From Larix sibirica (lineage: Eukaryota; Streptophyta; Pinopsida; Pinales; Pinaceae), in assembly GCA_004151065.3 (NCBI GenBank), contig NWUY0300025925.1, forward strand, positions 16,770 to 39,055: 22,286 nt of DNA, written 5' to 3'. A program made the translations under genes and the position numbers. The notes under the pieces were generated by a model. The model did not search any database and was not told the origin of the DNA. It worked only from the letters and a program-made list of their open reading frames with translations. Below, piece after piece: positions 1-9,232 of the stretch; positions within the stretch are counted from its first letter, which is position 1, and every line of letters starts with the position of its first letter.

Positions 1-247
1 AATACATGTGGGATAAATATTTTTCCACCTCTCTTATATAAAGAATGGTTATAAGAGAATTTTACTTCATGGTGCATGTGGGGTAACTCCTTTTTCATAA
101 TTTTAGAGATTTATGGAGAGTATTATGCCTTCTTCTTCTAGGTAGGACTCATCATGTCTACAAAATGCCTTAGCTAGTCTTTTAAAACAATAAATGAGAC
201 CACTAGACATCACAACATCTCATTAGACATCATTGCGCATTCCAACA
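1..247 (-). repeat. 3' LTR (partial, its 5' portion only)
   Basis: On the minus strand this LTR starts TGTTGGA at 247 and continues beyond the left edge. It matches 2422-2668 colinearly with no indel and about 12% mismatches. The match includes the U3 stretch with a TATATAAGAG motif (31-40). It directly follows the polypurine tract, as expected for the downstream LTR. Confidence 0.9.
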
Positions 248-258
248 TTCCCCCTTAA
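248..258 (-). other. Polypurine tract (plus-strand primer site)
   Basis: The minus strand reads TTAAGGGGGAA immediately before the LTR start TGTTGG. A purine run ending exactly at the 3' LTR is the site where plus-strand DNA synthesis is primed during reverse transcription of LTR elements. Its exact abutment on the LTR boundary defined by the repeat alignment makes the call firm. Confidence 0.88.
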
Positions 259-1974
259 TAATGACAAGGGCGATAGAACACAAATGGAGGAATATGGCAT
301 TACATTAACATTCTCGATTGATGACAACTTCCAGAAATTCCAATAAGATGCGAAGATGAACAAACTTCACCTTATGTATTTGATGAAGATAGCAATCGCT
401 TCTTATTGATCATGAAATTGCACATGAACCAAGTTGAATGATGAACCCAATAGGGCACCTCATGGTTTGTATTAATGCCTTCGATAGGATATACAATGGG
501 AAATGTGTCCAATATACAGTCATCACAAACAAGTTGAAGAACTATGCAGTAAACCGCATTGTGGGTACAAAAACCTTAGATGGCCTATACATTGGAAAAT
601 GTGGCCCATAAACAATCATCATCACTTTACAAGAATAAGATGGCCTTACATTACATTACATTTTAACTGGAAGAAAGGTGGAATTATATGGTATTTAATT
701 AAATTACATCCCCCCTTAATGACAACTTCAAATATCCCAAATAAACTAGCAAATACTTTCAAACTTTGTTGCTATCAAGGATAAGTGCCAAGGATAAGCC
801 ATCAAAAAATTGCAATCAGATCCTCAATAAAAGTGCCAGGAGAAGACACTTTCTACTGTCAAGAATCAACACCGAATGACCATCAATATGATAAGAACTC
901 AAAACATGAACAATTTGCAGAATGAAGTTGTCCCACAACTCTTCACAAAGACCCATGTGGAGAAAGTGAAGCAAACAGAGAGCTAGTCTGCACGAAAGAA
1001 ATTCCAAAAGTAAAGCATAAATCAACATGATAATCCCACATTGACAAGGAAAAATCAATACATGAAACATGAAAGATAGAAGAACATGAAATTTCTTTTT
1101 ACACAAACAAGTGTTAGCAATAGTATATAAATATTGAGCAAAACTATGCAAAAAAACGAATATCACATATAGATGAAAAATATTGCCACCAAACATTTGA
1201 ATCTTTGGCATCGGTCGGTTTCTTGTTGTCACCATAAAATGTTGGAGATTTGCGCTCCTGAAAGTGTCAATCATATTCCAAACAAGAAGGTTAGTGGCAA
1301 GTAACTCAACAACATAAAAAACCTCTACAAACATGGTGATTAAAACTAAGAAACTAGAAAACTAATGTAATAAAGACAAGAATTTCATAGAAGCACTCAC
1401 CAATGACGAAACCATGAAGAGCCTACCTACAAATCTGAAAACCCTTAGCATGAAACAACAAAAAATCAACTTACAACAAATTTTAGCTTTGGAAATAGGT
1501 ACATACGCTTTCCTGGAGGTGAAGTCATGTGTGTATGTGCCTACAGAGAAGGAAAAATGCGTGTGCAACTGGAAAATGCTTGCAACTGTAAATACGTGGA
1601 TGCCAAAGCCGTATGGACAAAAACCTATGAAACACATAGCTAGACACAAAAAAACAACCATATATGTTGCAATAGAGGGAGATACTTGATAACAAGTTAG
1701 GATACTATAGATATCTACTTTAGATCTTAAGAAATATCAAGTAAAAACTACAAAATTCTAAAAAAAACTGAAAAATAATGGTGAGGTTAGGTGTTTTTTT
1801 TAGAAAAAAAGCTCATAGATGTAGAAAAATGCCCATATATAGTGTAAAACCTCAATGGTTGTCCAGATCTAATGGAATATCTACAAGAGAAGGAGGGCCT
1901 AGTAACAAAAAAATGAAGAAATTTGATGCTTGAATTTATTTTTAACAAAAATTTACTAAAGGATATAGATCTTA
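259..1974 (-). other. Interior of the non-autonomous LTR element, no recognisable protein
   Basis: This 1.7-kb interior carries no motif of gag or pol. The longest minus-strand frames are 816-1334 (172 codons, hydrophobic, Leu/Phe/Cys-rich) and 1362-1661 (99 codons); I recognise neither, and an overlapping plus-strand frame of similar length at 1414-1689 suggests they are chance openings. Near the 3' end lie diverged duplications: 487-526 resembles 582-625, and 705-719 repeats the polypurine-tract neighbourhood. It could be ordinary non-coding filler, as in short non-autonomous LTR elements, or a captured host fragment. Nothing in the sequence decides between these. Confidence 0.6.
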
Positions 1975-1989
1975 GTAGGTCTAATACCA
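1975..1989 (-). other. Primer binding site, initiator Met-tRNA type
   Basis: The minus strand reads TGGTATTAGACCTAC directly after the LTR end ...ATAACA. The usual plant iMet site begins TGGTATCAGAGC, so 10 of the first 12 bases agree. The site is complementary to the tRNA 3' end and primes minus-strand DNA synthesis. Its adjacency to the LTR fixes both the LTR boundary and the orientation of the element. Confidence 0.85.
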
Positions 1990-2325
1990 TGTTATATTTG
2001 AGAAATATGCATTAGCATATACAATAGATTAATAACACATAAAATCAATAACTGAAATATTACTAGTCTAATCTCCTATAAACACGAGCATAAACTAATG
2101 AATAGAATATGCAAGAAAGGAAAGAGAGAAGAGAGGAAAAATTTTACGTGGTAAAACCCCAAGATGGGGAAACATCCATGGAAGGTTTATCTTCTTATTC
2201 TTCAGTAAACTTTCACTCTTACAATGTTTGGAATCCCCACATAAGCATCATATCGCATTCCATCTTGACTTTATGTCACAAATGAATTTCCAAATATTGT
2301 CATGTGTGTTTCAATGAGTCTCATT

Positions 2326-2530
2326 CACCTTTGTTATATATTCTAGAGGTATGGAAGATTACATCCCATAATACATNCACCTCTATTATATATTCTATAG
2401 GTATGGAAGATCACATCCCATAATACATGTGGGATAAATATTTTTCCACCTCTCTTATATAAAAAATGGTAATAAGATAATTTTACTTGATGATGCATGT
2501 GGGATAACTCATTTTTCTTGAGTTTAGAGG
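2326..2530 (-). repeat. Tandem TATA-bearing modules inside the LTR
   Basis: Units start with cacct at 2326, 2378 and 2447. The first two are clear 52-bp tandem copies (2326-2377 and 2378-2429), differing at a few positions. The third, from 2447, shares the start and the TATA part, and later a ..atgcatgtgggataa.. segment resembling the end of unit two, but is more diverged. The unread base 2377 falls at the junction of the first two copies. Confidence 0.75.
2452..2461 (-). promoter_or_regulatory. Putative LTR TATA box
   Basis: The minus strand reads TATATAAGAG, and the same motif is kept in the partial LTR at 31-40. Related copies TATATAATAG (2383-2392) and TATATAACAA (2331-2340) follow in the sense direction within the tandem modules. 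By position in the U3 side this is the likely core promoter. Which copy is used cannot be told from sequence. Confidence 0.5.
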
Positions 2531-4254
2531 GTTATGAAGAGTATTATGCCTTATTCTTCTAGGTTGGACTCATTGTGTCTACAAAATTCCTTAGCTAGGC
2601 TTGTACAAAAATAAATGAGACCATTAGACATCACGCCATCTCACGAGACATCATTACACATTCCAACATTGATGATGTTGTTTACCCATTGCATGCAGTT
2701 GCTTGTTGTTGGTTACCCCTTGCAAGTACTGTTAGGACCATCTTTCACCGTTAACGAACACTAGAAGTTTAGAGTTATCATGACGATTTACAATGTAATG
2801 AACAAAACTACATAGTGGTTTTTATTAATTACTTTCCATTTTAAATCATTTCTTCAAAGTTTTTTAAAGCTTTTTCAAAGTTGTGTTTTTCCATTTGCAC
2901 ATGACACACCTGAATTGTATGCTTGGTTCATGTCATAGTAGCTCATACATAAAAAAATGTGTTAACCTAGTTTAAACCAACGTAATCTCCCTCGAGGTCC
3001 AAAAAAGAATTTATAACTAGGTTACGGTTGTGGTAATAGGTATCCAAATAAATTTTCACAATTATTCTACATTTGCAACATAGTAAGTTGTCTATGTAGG
3101 GAACCAAAAGCCTCTTGTAACAAAAAAGGTTAAGTATGATTTAATGATAGGGCCATCCTTTTAGAGTGGTATGTTCCAAGATCAGGACCAGAGGTTTGAC
3201 TAGGACACTTTTCCCTTTCAGTACTAAAGATACCATGGATCGTGGATTCCGCCAAAGGTGCACGAAACTTGTCATATGTGTTTGTGAAGAAGGTATCCCA
3301 ATAACCTTTCGTATTGGGGCTCTTACCTAGGTGGTTCTTGAAAGAGAGGAGGCAACTAAGATATTTTTTTGTTGACCAGTTGGATTTCATCACCCAATGT
3401 CTTATAATTATAATTGTTTCTCACAACTTCACTTATTCCTTGAAAGTGGACTTCATCTCTGACTTTTAGTGATTGTTTGGAAGTATCTTTGAGACCATTC
3501 TTATTCTTGTTTCTTGTGGTGGAGTTCATTACTATTTAGCTAAGAAACACTTCTAATAATTGTCCCTTTTCTATTGTCGTGTGAGAGAGCATCTTCTTTA
3601 GGATAGTGGGTCTTTTCTTTTCTAGAGAATGCTTCATTATTGTAATTGTTTACTTAAATCACATTCATTATTCACCACTTGAGCACTTTTAGATTCAAAA
3701 ATGCCTAAGAGAATACCCATAAGTTTTTCTCTCACCCACCCAACATGATTATTCCCCGTGACTTACCCTCTATGAGTCGTTGTTGTCCCATAATGACAAA
3801 GCTCGACCCTCTGCAGTTATACCCACTATGGAATTATCCCATTTGCATCCTATTCTTTGCACTTAAACCTTCATTCCCTAGTTGTGTTTCTCTGTCGTAA
3901 GGTCTACCTTGCCATTTTTCTTAGCATTGAGGAAGTATTAAGTCTTTCAATCTTTGTCTTCTCCTTCATCCTTGAGTTGGTACCATATCCCGCGCTAGTC
4001 GCGAGAGATTTCCTTATGCTTTGGATGCAGACGAATTTACCCTATCATCAACACCTTTATTGTAAGGGATTTGTCTATAGATTCATGATGTACCTTGGTC
4101 CCACTTTCACCCTTGGTGGCTCTCCTTGGACCAAGCAAAGAAAACCATCATTGTTCTTTTCCATGGTGGTTTCTCACATGCTCAACCCTAACTACTTATT
4201 AAACCATTGAGATTCATACTATTTGTTGATATTCTAGTGTATCAAATGATTAAC

Positions 4255-4398
4255 ACATGTGTGAGTTATTATAAAACCTTAGTGGGGAGATACCCTTCAG
4301 GTAGCTTCCCAAATTTAATAGCACATTGTTCCAGATTACTATACATGTGTGAGTCATTCTACATCCTAAAGAGGGAGTTTCCTTTTAGGTAGCTACCC
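4255..4398. repeat. Imperfect 57-bp direct repeat pair
   Basis: Positions 4255-4311 and 4343-4398 both start acatgtgtgagt and end ggtagct.ccca, with about 12 mismatches in 57 by hand alignment. They are separated by about 31 bases. A weaker third start (acatgtctcagt) follows at about 4399. This is a local duplication of unknown role. Confidence 0.6.
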
Positions 4399-5119
4399 AC
4401 ATGTCTCAGTGGTGATTATAGCTCTATAGATCAGTGCTTGATGCCTCATTTACAAAGTAGGAGTTTCCCTTCCAACTATTCCCCACATCTTCTTTGCTCG
4501 CCTCATGTTATCTTCTTACACCACAACTACCAGATCTATCAATATTTCCATTGTGCAACAATATGCAACCCTTGGATCGCACCACTTCTCATATTTGGAT
4601 TATTGTATTTATGTACTATGACATGACTTCCTATTTTCCATTGTCCCATCATTGTACCTTTCCTTGGCCTCTTCTTGGCCATGATCACTTTTTGTATTCT
4701 TAAACAAGCTTCACATAGTCTTGATCCCTTTTTTATACAATTGAGACATCTAAAGTGAGTATGGATATGTGTTGCTTGTCTCTATTAAAATCTCATTTAT
4801 TTCTCACCCCTTTGGTTTGTTGGTTGTGCGGGTCATCCTCGTAGGCTCTCTACGGGGGAAATTATCCTTCTTTGATTACTCCACTCTTTCCTTGGTAAAT
4901 ATCCATTTTCTATCTAAAAGAAACTATGATGTATTTCGGCCATACAATGAGATCCTAATCTCATACATCAAGGGGAAAATGTCATCATTCTAAATTTGCT
5001 TCTCTATATAGTCAAGATTATGTGTCACCCTAGTACATCATCACTAGATGCATAATCTGCAATATTAGTACATCCATTCCATCATGTGACCCTTCTCAGC
5101 AATATAACAAATTCCTATA

Positions 5120-5199
5120 TTATTTTTGGGATTTTGAAATTACTTTTGAGATTTCAAAATTATTTTTGGTATTTAGAAATTAATTCCTAGAATTGAGGT
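5120..5199. repeat. 20-bp AT-rich tandem repeat, about 4 units, with a hairpin
   Basis: Units start at 5120, 5140, 5160 and 5180 with the pattern ttatttttgg.atttngaaa; the fourth is diverged. Inside, attttgaaat (5131-5140) and atttcaaaat (5151-5160) are perfect inverted copies separated by 10 bases, so a 10-bp stem is possible. Confidence 0.7.
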
Positions 5200-5852
5200 A
5201 TGGCTTCACTTAACTAGAGTAGATGGAACTCCAAATAAGCATTTATAAAATGTCAAACTAACATTTTACTCAACTAACCACCATCATACAGGGAATTAGT
5301 CGTGTTCAAGATAAAACTACTCATGTTATGATCAATATGCAAAAGGGAAAACTTTGACTCAATTCAAGCTATGTCAAAGATAAACTTTAGGGTTTCATAC
5401 CAAAAGCCTATAAAGATACCATTCAGGGTCACATCATTCACATTCCTTCCAAAACAAGGTTATGCTAGTGAATTTTCCGAGGACTTGAAGACCTTTCCTT
5501 CTTGTCTCACTCATCTTGCCTCCATCTACCGAGGAAAGGAGTCGAGAACAATCGACAAAACAAAGGGCATTCTTAATAAAGCAGTGTAGGACACCATCAA
5601 CCCTCCATCTAGTTTCTCCAAGGCGTGTTTGTATTATTTTGCTACATCAATTGGTGCATATCAATGTAAATCAAATAGCTTTGTATGGTTCATCCTGCTT
5701 TCTAACAGTATTTGGTGATTTATTTCATTAGTTTGGCTTATATTTGCATTGGTTCATGGTTATTTTCTTTATTTAACATCATGTAATCATTGTCCAAGTC
5801 ACAACTCTTAAATTAGGTTTGTTGCTAATCCTTGTTGCAAGAAACCCCACAA

Positions 5853-7380
5853 CAAGAACCTATATGCATAATATATCGAGAACTACTAAATATAAATCAA
5901 TTTAACATCGGTATTGAGGATAAGCCCTTGTTGGCCTCCATTGGAGACTACTAGGATGACACGATGTTATTCGAAAATGTGGCATTACTATGTGAGTATA
6001 ACAATCTTTTCGGTTTGAATTTCATAGAGATGAATGGTATAAAGGGGCACTTCGGTGAAATGAAGATAGTGCTAAAACTAGATGCACAACCCATCGAGAA
6101 ATGGCCATACTAATTGAATCCTAGATTCAAAGAACAAGTAATGGAGGAGATTTATAATATGTTGGCAGCCGACTTGATATTTCTTATCTAAAATTCAGAC
6201 TATGTTATCCTGATAGTGATTGAAGACAAGAGAGAGGGTGCAAAAATTATGGTGTGTGTATAATTCCGAGGGATGAATGTTGCTTGTGTCCATGACCCAT
6301 TTCCCACATTGTTTAGAGATGGTGTACTAGACCAAGTACTAGGAAAGAAGCATACTCCTTCAAGGACGGAATCTTAAGATACCACCTAGTGCACATAGAA
6401 AAAGAAAACAAGAAGAATACCACTTATGCAATTGAATGAGGTTACTAAGCATATAATGTAATGTCATTTGGATTGAAGAATGTTACAATAGCATTCTATA
6501 GGTAGTATTTGCAACATTCATGGAATAGATTCAAAAATTCCTAGAAGTATACCTGGATGATCAGATGGTGTATAGTTTGTTAAAATACCATATGGCTGTG
6601 TTGCGGCTAATGTTTGAATGGTGTCGATAATTGCAAATATTGAATAAGTTGAAGAAGTGTATCTTCTTCACACCTTTTGACACTCTCTTGGGCCACATTG
6701 TGTATAAATATGGTGTGTTGGTGGACCCAACCAATATAGCAATGATTGAAAATCCTAAAGACCCAAACAACATCCACATACTACAATCAACATTGGGCCA
6801 CACTAGTTACTACCACAAGTTCATAAAAGGGTACGTGTCCATTATAGCTCCTATCGTGTGTTTACTCAATAAGATAAAAAAATTCTATTGGTATGCAAAA
6901 TGCTAGAAATCCCTAGACCTGCTAAAATTATAATAATAATAAAAGTACCCCTATTTTTGCATTCCCCAATTGGAACATTGAATTTCATGTACATTTTGAT
7001 GCATCCAACATTGCACCAGGGGCCATCTTAGCGCAACTTGGGGAAGGAAAACTATACCACCTAGTTTACTTTTCCAACATAAAGCTATCTAAAGTAGAAT
7101 GCAAATATACCACCATTGATAGGGAAGGATAAGCATGGTCTAGTCGCGACAAAAGTTTATACATTGCCTACTAGAAGGGAATTTCAAATTCTTTATATAC
7201 CCCTTACCTACTTTAGATTTTTTGTTGAAAAATCCAATACTAGAAAGGACGGTATGAAGATGGTTATTTCTATTCCAAGAGTTTGATTTTGAAGTGAGAG
7301 TAAAAATCGAGAAATCAAATGTTGGTCCAGATAACCTATCAAGAATTGAAATTCACAAAGCAAATATTTTTAGGATACAA
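5853..7380 (+). pseudogene. Unit A reverse transcriptase and RNase H remnant
   Basis: Homology to the other units starts abruptly near 5853, so the unit lacks gag and protease. RT copies RNA to DNA and RNase H removes the template. Visible in order: GIKGHFGEMK near 6037; VCV followed by a stop where the catalytic Asp is expected (about 6250-6261); DPFP near 6295; the YLDD active-site box intact at 6550-6561; an open stretch 6631-6906 with LLGHIVYKYG and TLGHTSYYHKFIKGY, the RT thumb and connection; then RNase H with FHVHFDAS and GAILAQLGEG (about 6981-7048), and NVGPDNLSRIE near 7320. Stops and frame changes interrupt it throughout. Assignment to Ty3/gypsy RT is secure by these motifs and the downstream integrase. 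Confidence 0.88.
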
Positions 7381-7477
7381 GCTATATCATATTACGTAAG
7401 AAATATCACCACTTACTTCACCTCTCATGTAGCGTTGCAAGACTACTAAATATCCCAAAACAAACAACTAGTGGTAC

Positions 7478-8120
7478 GAGCAACGGATTATCAACTAATA
7501 GCAAGGAAACTTTACAAGATAGGGAATGGTGAAATTATCAAGCAATGTGCAATGGAATATGAATAAAATATGAACTTATGGGAATGTTACAATGGTACTG
7601 CGGGTGGGAATATTGATGGGAAAGCTACCGCTAAAAAAGTATTACAAGTAGGGATCTATTCTAGAACCATATTTAAAGATGCTAAACGATACACCTAGTC
7701 TTATGATGTGTGCCAGAGGATAGGAAAACTCTCAAGAAGAGATTAATTACCCCTCCATCCCATGATAGCCCAACATGCATTTGGTCAATGGGTAGTAGAT
7801 TTCATGGGACCCAAAAATATGCTATCATGGAATTCAGGCGCTCGATACACTATCATGGCTACTGATTACCTTACTAGATGTGTAGAGGTTGCACAGACTA
7901 AGGACCACAACACACATACAACAACCATATTTAATATAGTCTCTCGATTTGGATTCCCTAAGAACTTAACCACTAATCAATGTGGCCATTTCATGAGCCA
8001 CACTATTGAGCCACTTACTGAGGAATTTACGATTTAATATCACAACAACAACCCATACCATTCCCAAGCCAACGAAACTATAGAATCATTCAACAAGATC
8101 CGAGAACTCAATCGAACTAA
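7478..8120 (+). pseudogene. Unit A integrase remnant
   Basis: Integrase inserts retroelement DNA into chromosomes using a D,D-35-E triad. The zinc-binding part is worn (WECYNGTAGG where an HH pair is expected; DVCQR keeps one Cys). An open stretch at 7762-8037 carries the core: WVVDFMGP with the first Asp at 7798-7800, ARYTIMATDYLTRC, and TNQCGHF, where the second Asp is replaced by Asn (7975-7977). After one stop (8035-8037) the frame continues to ANETIESFNK, whose Glu is 35 residues beyond the Asn position. So the geometry is kept but the enzyme would be dead. The unit breaks at the (TA)7 tract, losing the integrase C-terminus. Confidence 0.9.
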
Positions 8121-8134
8121 TATATATATATATA
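8121..8134. repeat. (TA)7 tract at the unit A / unit B junction
   Basis: Left of the tract the sequence matches integrase (unit C equivalent near 20005, itself ggtatatatag). Right of it, from about 8135, it matches the protease region of unit C from about 14345. The alternating TA run thus marks a deletion or recombination point between integrase of one unit and protease of the next. Confidence 0.75.
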
Positions 8135-9232
8135 ATGGGAAAGCCCCACCTATTATTTTCACCAATCTAGATGCATCTAACAAATCAGTACTAGATCTAC
8201 CCTATCAATTGCATGGAGGGAATCCAATTAATAATAGGAAAATTCCTTCAAAGCTAATGGGACAAGAGTGATAAAACCCATAGACCTATTAAAGTGAGAA
8301 AGATACACTAAACCATTGGATAGTGTGTTGGACGATGCTACCTTGGATCGACTATAAAATATGACTTTGGGTATGGGGGATGACTACATCAATCTAATAA
8401 TTTATGGAGCCATCATTTGGAGGAGTGCCTTCTCCAACAATGCCAATAGTCAAGAGGACTTTCATGATTGGTCAGAGGGAAACCATAAATTTTCTTCTCA
8501 TTGGTGTACAATGATGTGGTATGTCCACTAAACAGGGCAAAAAATGAGAATCCTACCTATTTTTTATGGAATCGACAATGTTGAAGAATTTATGGTGGAT
8601 ATAAACCTTTACACATCTAAAGAACAAAGGTTACCATCTCTAGACATAACATTGAGATCCACTCCCTCTAGGTTGTGGGATACCCATAAGGGAAGTTGGA
8701 CAATCGGTAGAACATACAGTCTACACTTTATCATTGGTTCACCCCCCAATCTGAGTATCAGGTGATCAACATTCCATAAACCTTAGGAGACCTCATGGAG
8801 TTCCTGGATACATATGAAAGGAAAATAGATCTATCCCAACACATGGGAGGATGTACTCAAAGGTGCAACCAAGAATCTTCCATTGAGCATCTCTAGGTAC
8901 ATGCATGCATACATACTTGGGGGCTGTACCCAAGGTGTGGTACTTACATGAGGAGAAATGGAGGCAAAAACACATGGGAGAGCTTAAAGGGGTGATTTTG
9001 GGAAACCTTCTCCTACGCAGGTAGGACTCTTGGCATTTAATCTATTTTGAAGATCATGAAGACTATATTGTTTGGCACAAAGGATAGCCTAACTTCAAAA
9101 TATGTTTGCAAACATGTAACTACAAAAAAAACAAGAGAAAAGAAGAGGTGTGAATGGATGGATGAACATCTGGCATTCAAGTGTTGCACCACTTTTATCG
9201 AATAACCAAATGAAGAAGATAACCCATAAGAT
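8135..9232 (+). pseudogene. Unit B protease tail and protease-RT linker remnant
   Basis: It begins inside the protease domain: CCCACCTATTATTTTCACC corresponds to unit C just after its DMGSDV site, so the protease active site itself is missing here. Further on, 8284-8400 matches the unit C segment around 14500. The frame 8544-8765 shows NVEEF, LPSLDITLRSTPSRLWDTHKGSW, a segment of the type found between protease and RT in some plant Ty3 elements. The rest, to about 9230, is stop-ridden but alignable to 15000-15480 in unit C. No function can remain. Confidence 0.7.

Larger units (their letters stand above)
1..2668 (-). mobile_element. Non-autonomous copia-type LTR retrotransposon, cut by the left window edge
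   Basis: Read on the minus strand, the order is LTR (2668 to 1990), primer binding site (1989 to 1975), interior (1974 to 259), polypurine tract (258 to 248) and the start of the second LTR (247 to 1). The two LTR parts align without a gap at a constant offset of 2421 bases, with 29 mismatches in 247 by hand count (about 88% identity), so the insertion is old. The interior is only about 1.74 kb and shows no protease, integrase, RT or RNase H, so the element must have depended on enzymes from a relative. From the LTR length, the whole element would be about 3.1 kb. The PBS type and LTR ends fit plant Ty1/copia best, but without pol the superfamily is an inference. The base right of the element is 2669; the matching target duplication (ttgat expected) would lie outside the window. 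Confidence 0.88.
1990..2668 (-). repeat. 5' LTR, 679 bp, complete
   Basis: The LTR is bounded by TG...CA on both strands: the plus strand starts TGTTATATTT at 1990 and ends ...TTCCAACA at 2668. On the sense (minus) strand it opens TGTTGGAATG, a common start of plant copia LTRs, has TATA-like motifs in the middle (U3 side), and near its 3' end carries GGTTTTACCACGTAAAAT (2137-2154), a motif often seen in the R/U5 part of such LTRs. The right 247 bases match the partial LTR at 1-247. A 52-bp internal tandem duplication and one unread base (n at 2377) lie within it. Confidence 0.88.
2669..5852. other. Unassigned interval between the two retroelement regions
   Basis: I recognise no gene here. 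The stretch from about 3400 to 5000 is pyrimidine-rich on the plus strand; 5000-5852 is AT-rich. Open frames are short: 3130-3393 minus (87 codons), 3857-4210 plus (117 codons) and 5371-5589 plus (72 codons). None shows a motif I can name. The interval has no visible similarity to the array units that follow. It could be a worn LTR or 5' region of the Ty3 element, an older unrelated repeat, or plain intergenic DNA; a TATAAAG at 5410-5416 is not enough to support an LTR. Confidence 0.5.

Noticed and set aside
816-1334. 172-codon minus-strand open frame as a host gene
   Set aside because: It lies inside the interior of the LTR element, has low-complexity hydrophobic content, no recognised motif, and a competing plus-strand frame of similar quality nearby.
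3130-3393. 87-codon minus-strand frame as a gene
   Set aside because: No motif I can name and no neighbouring coding support; length is within chance expectation for this window. Kept only as a remark.
3857-4210. 117-codon plus-strand frame as a membrane protein gene
   Set aside because: Its hydrophobic content follows from the pyrimidine-rich composition of the stretch; no start context, intron structure or family motif supports it.
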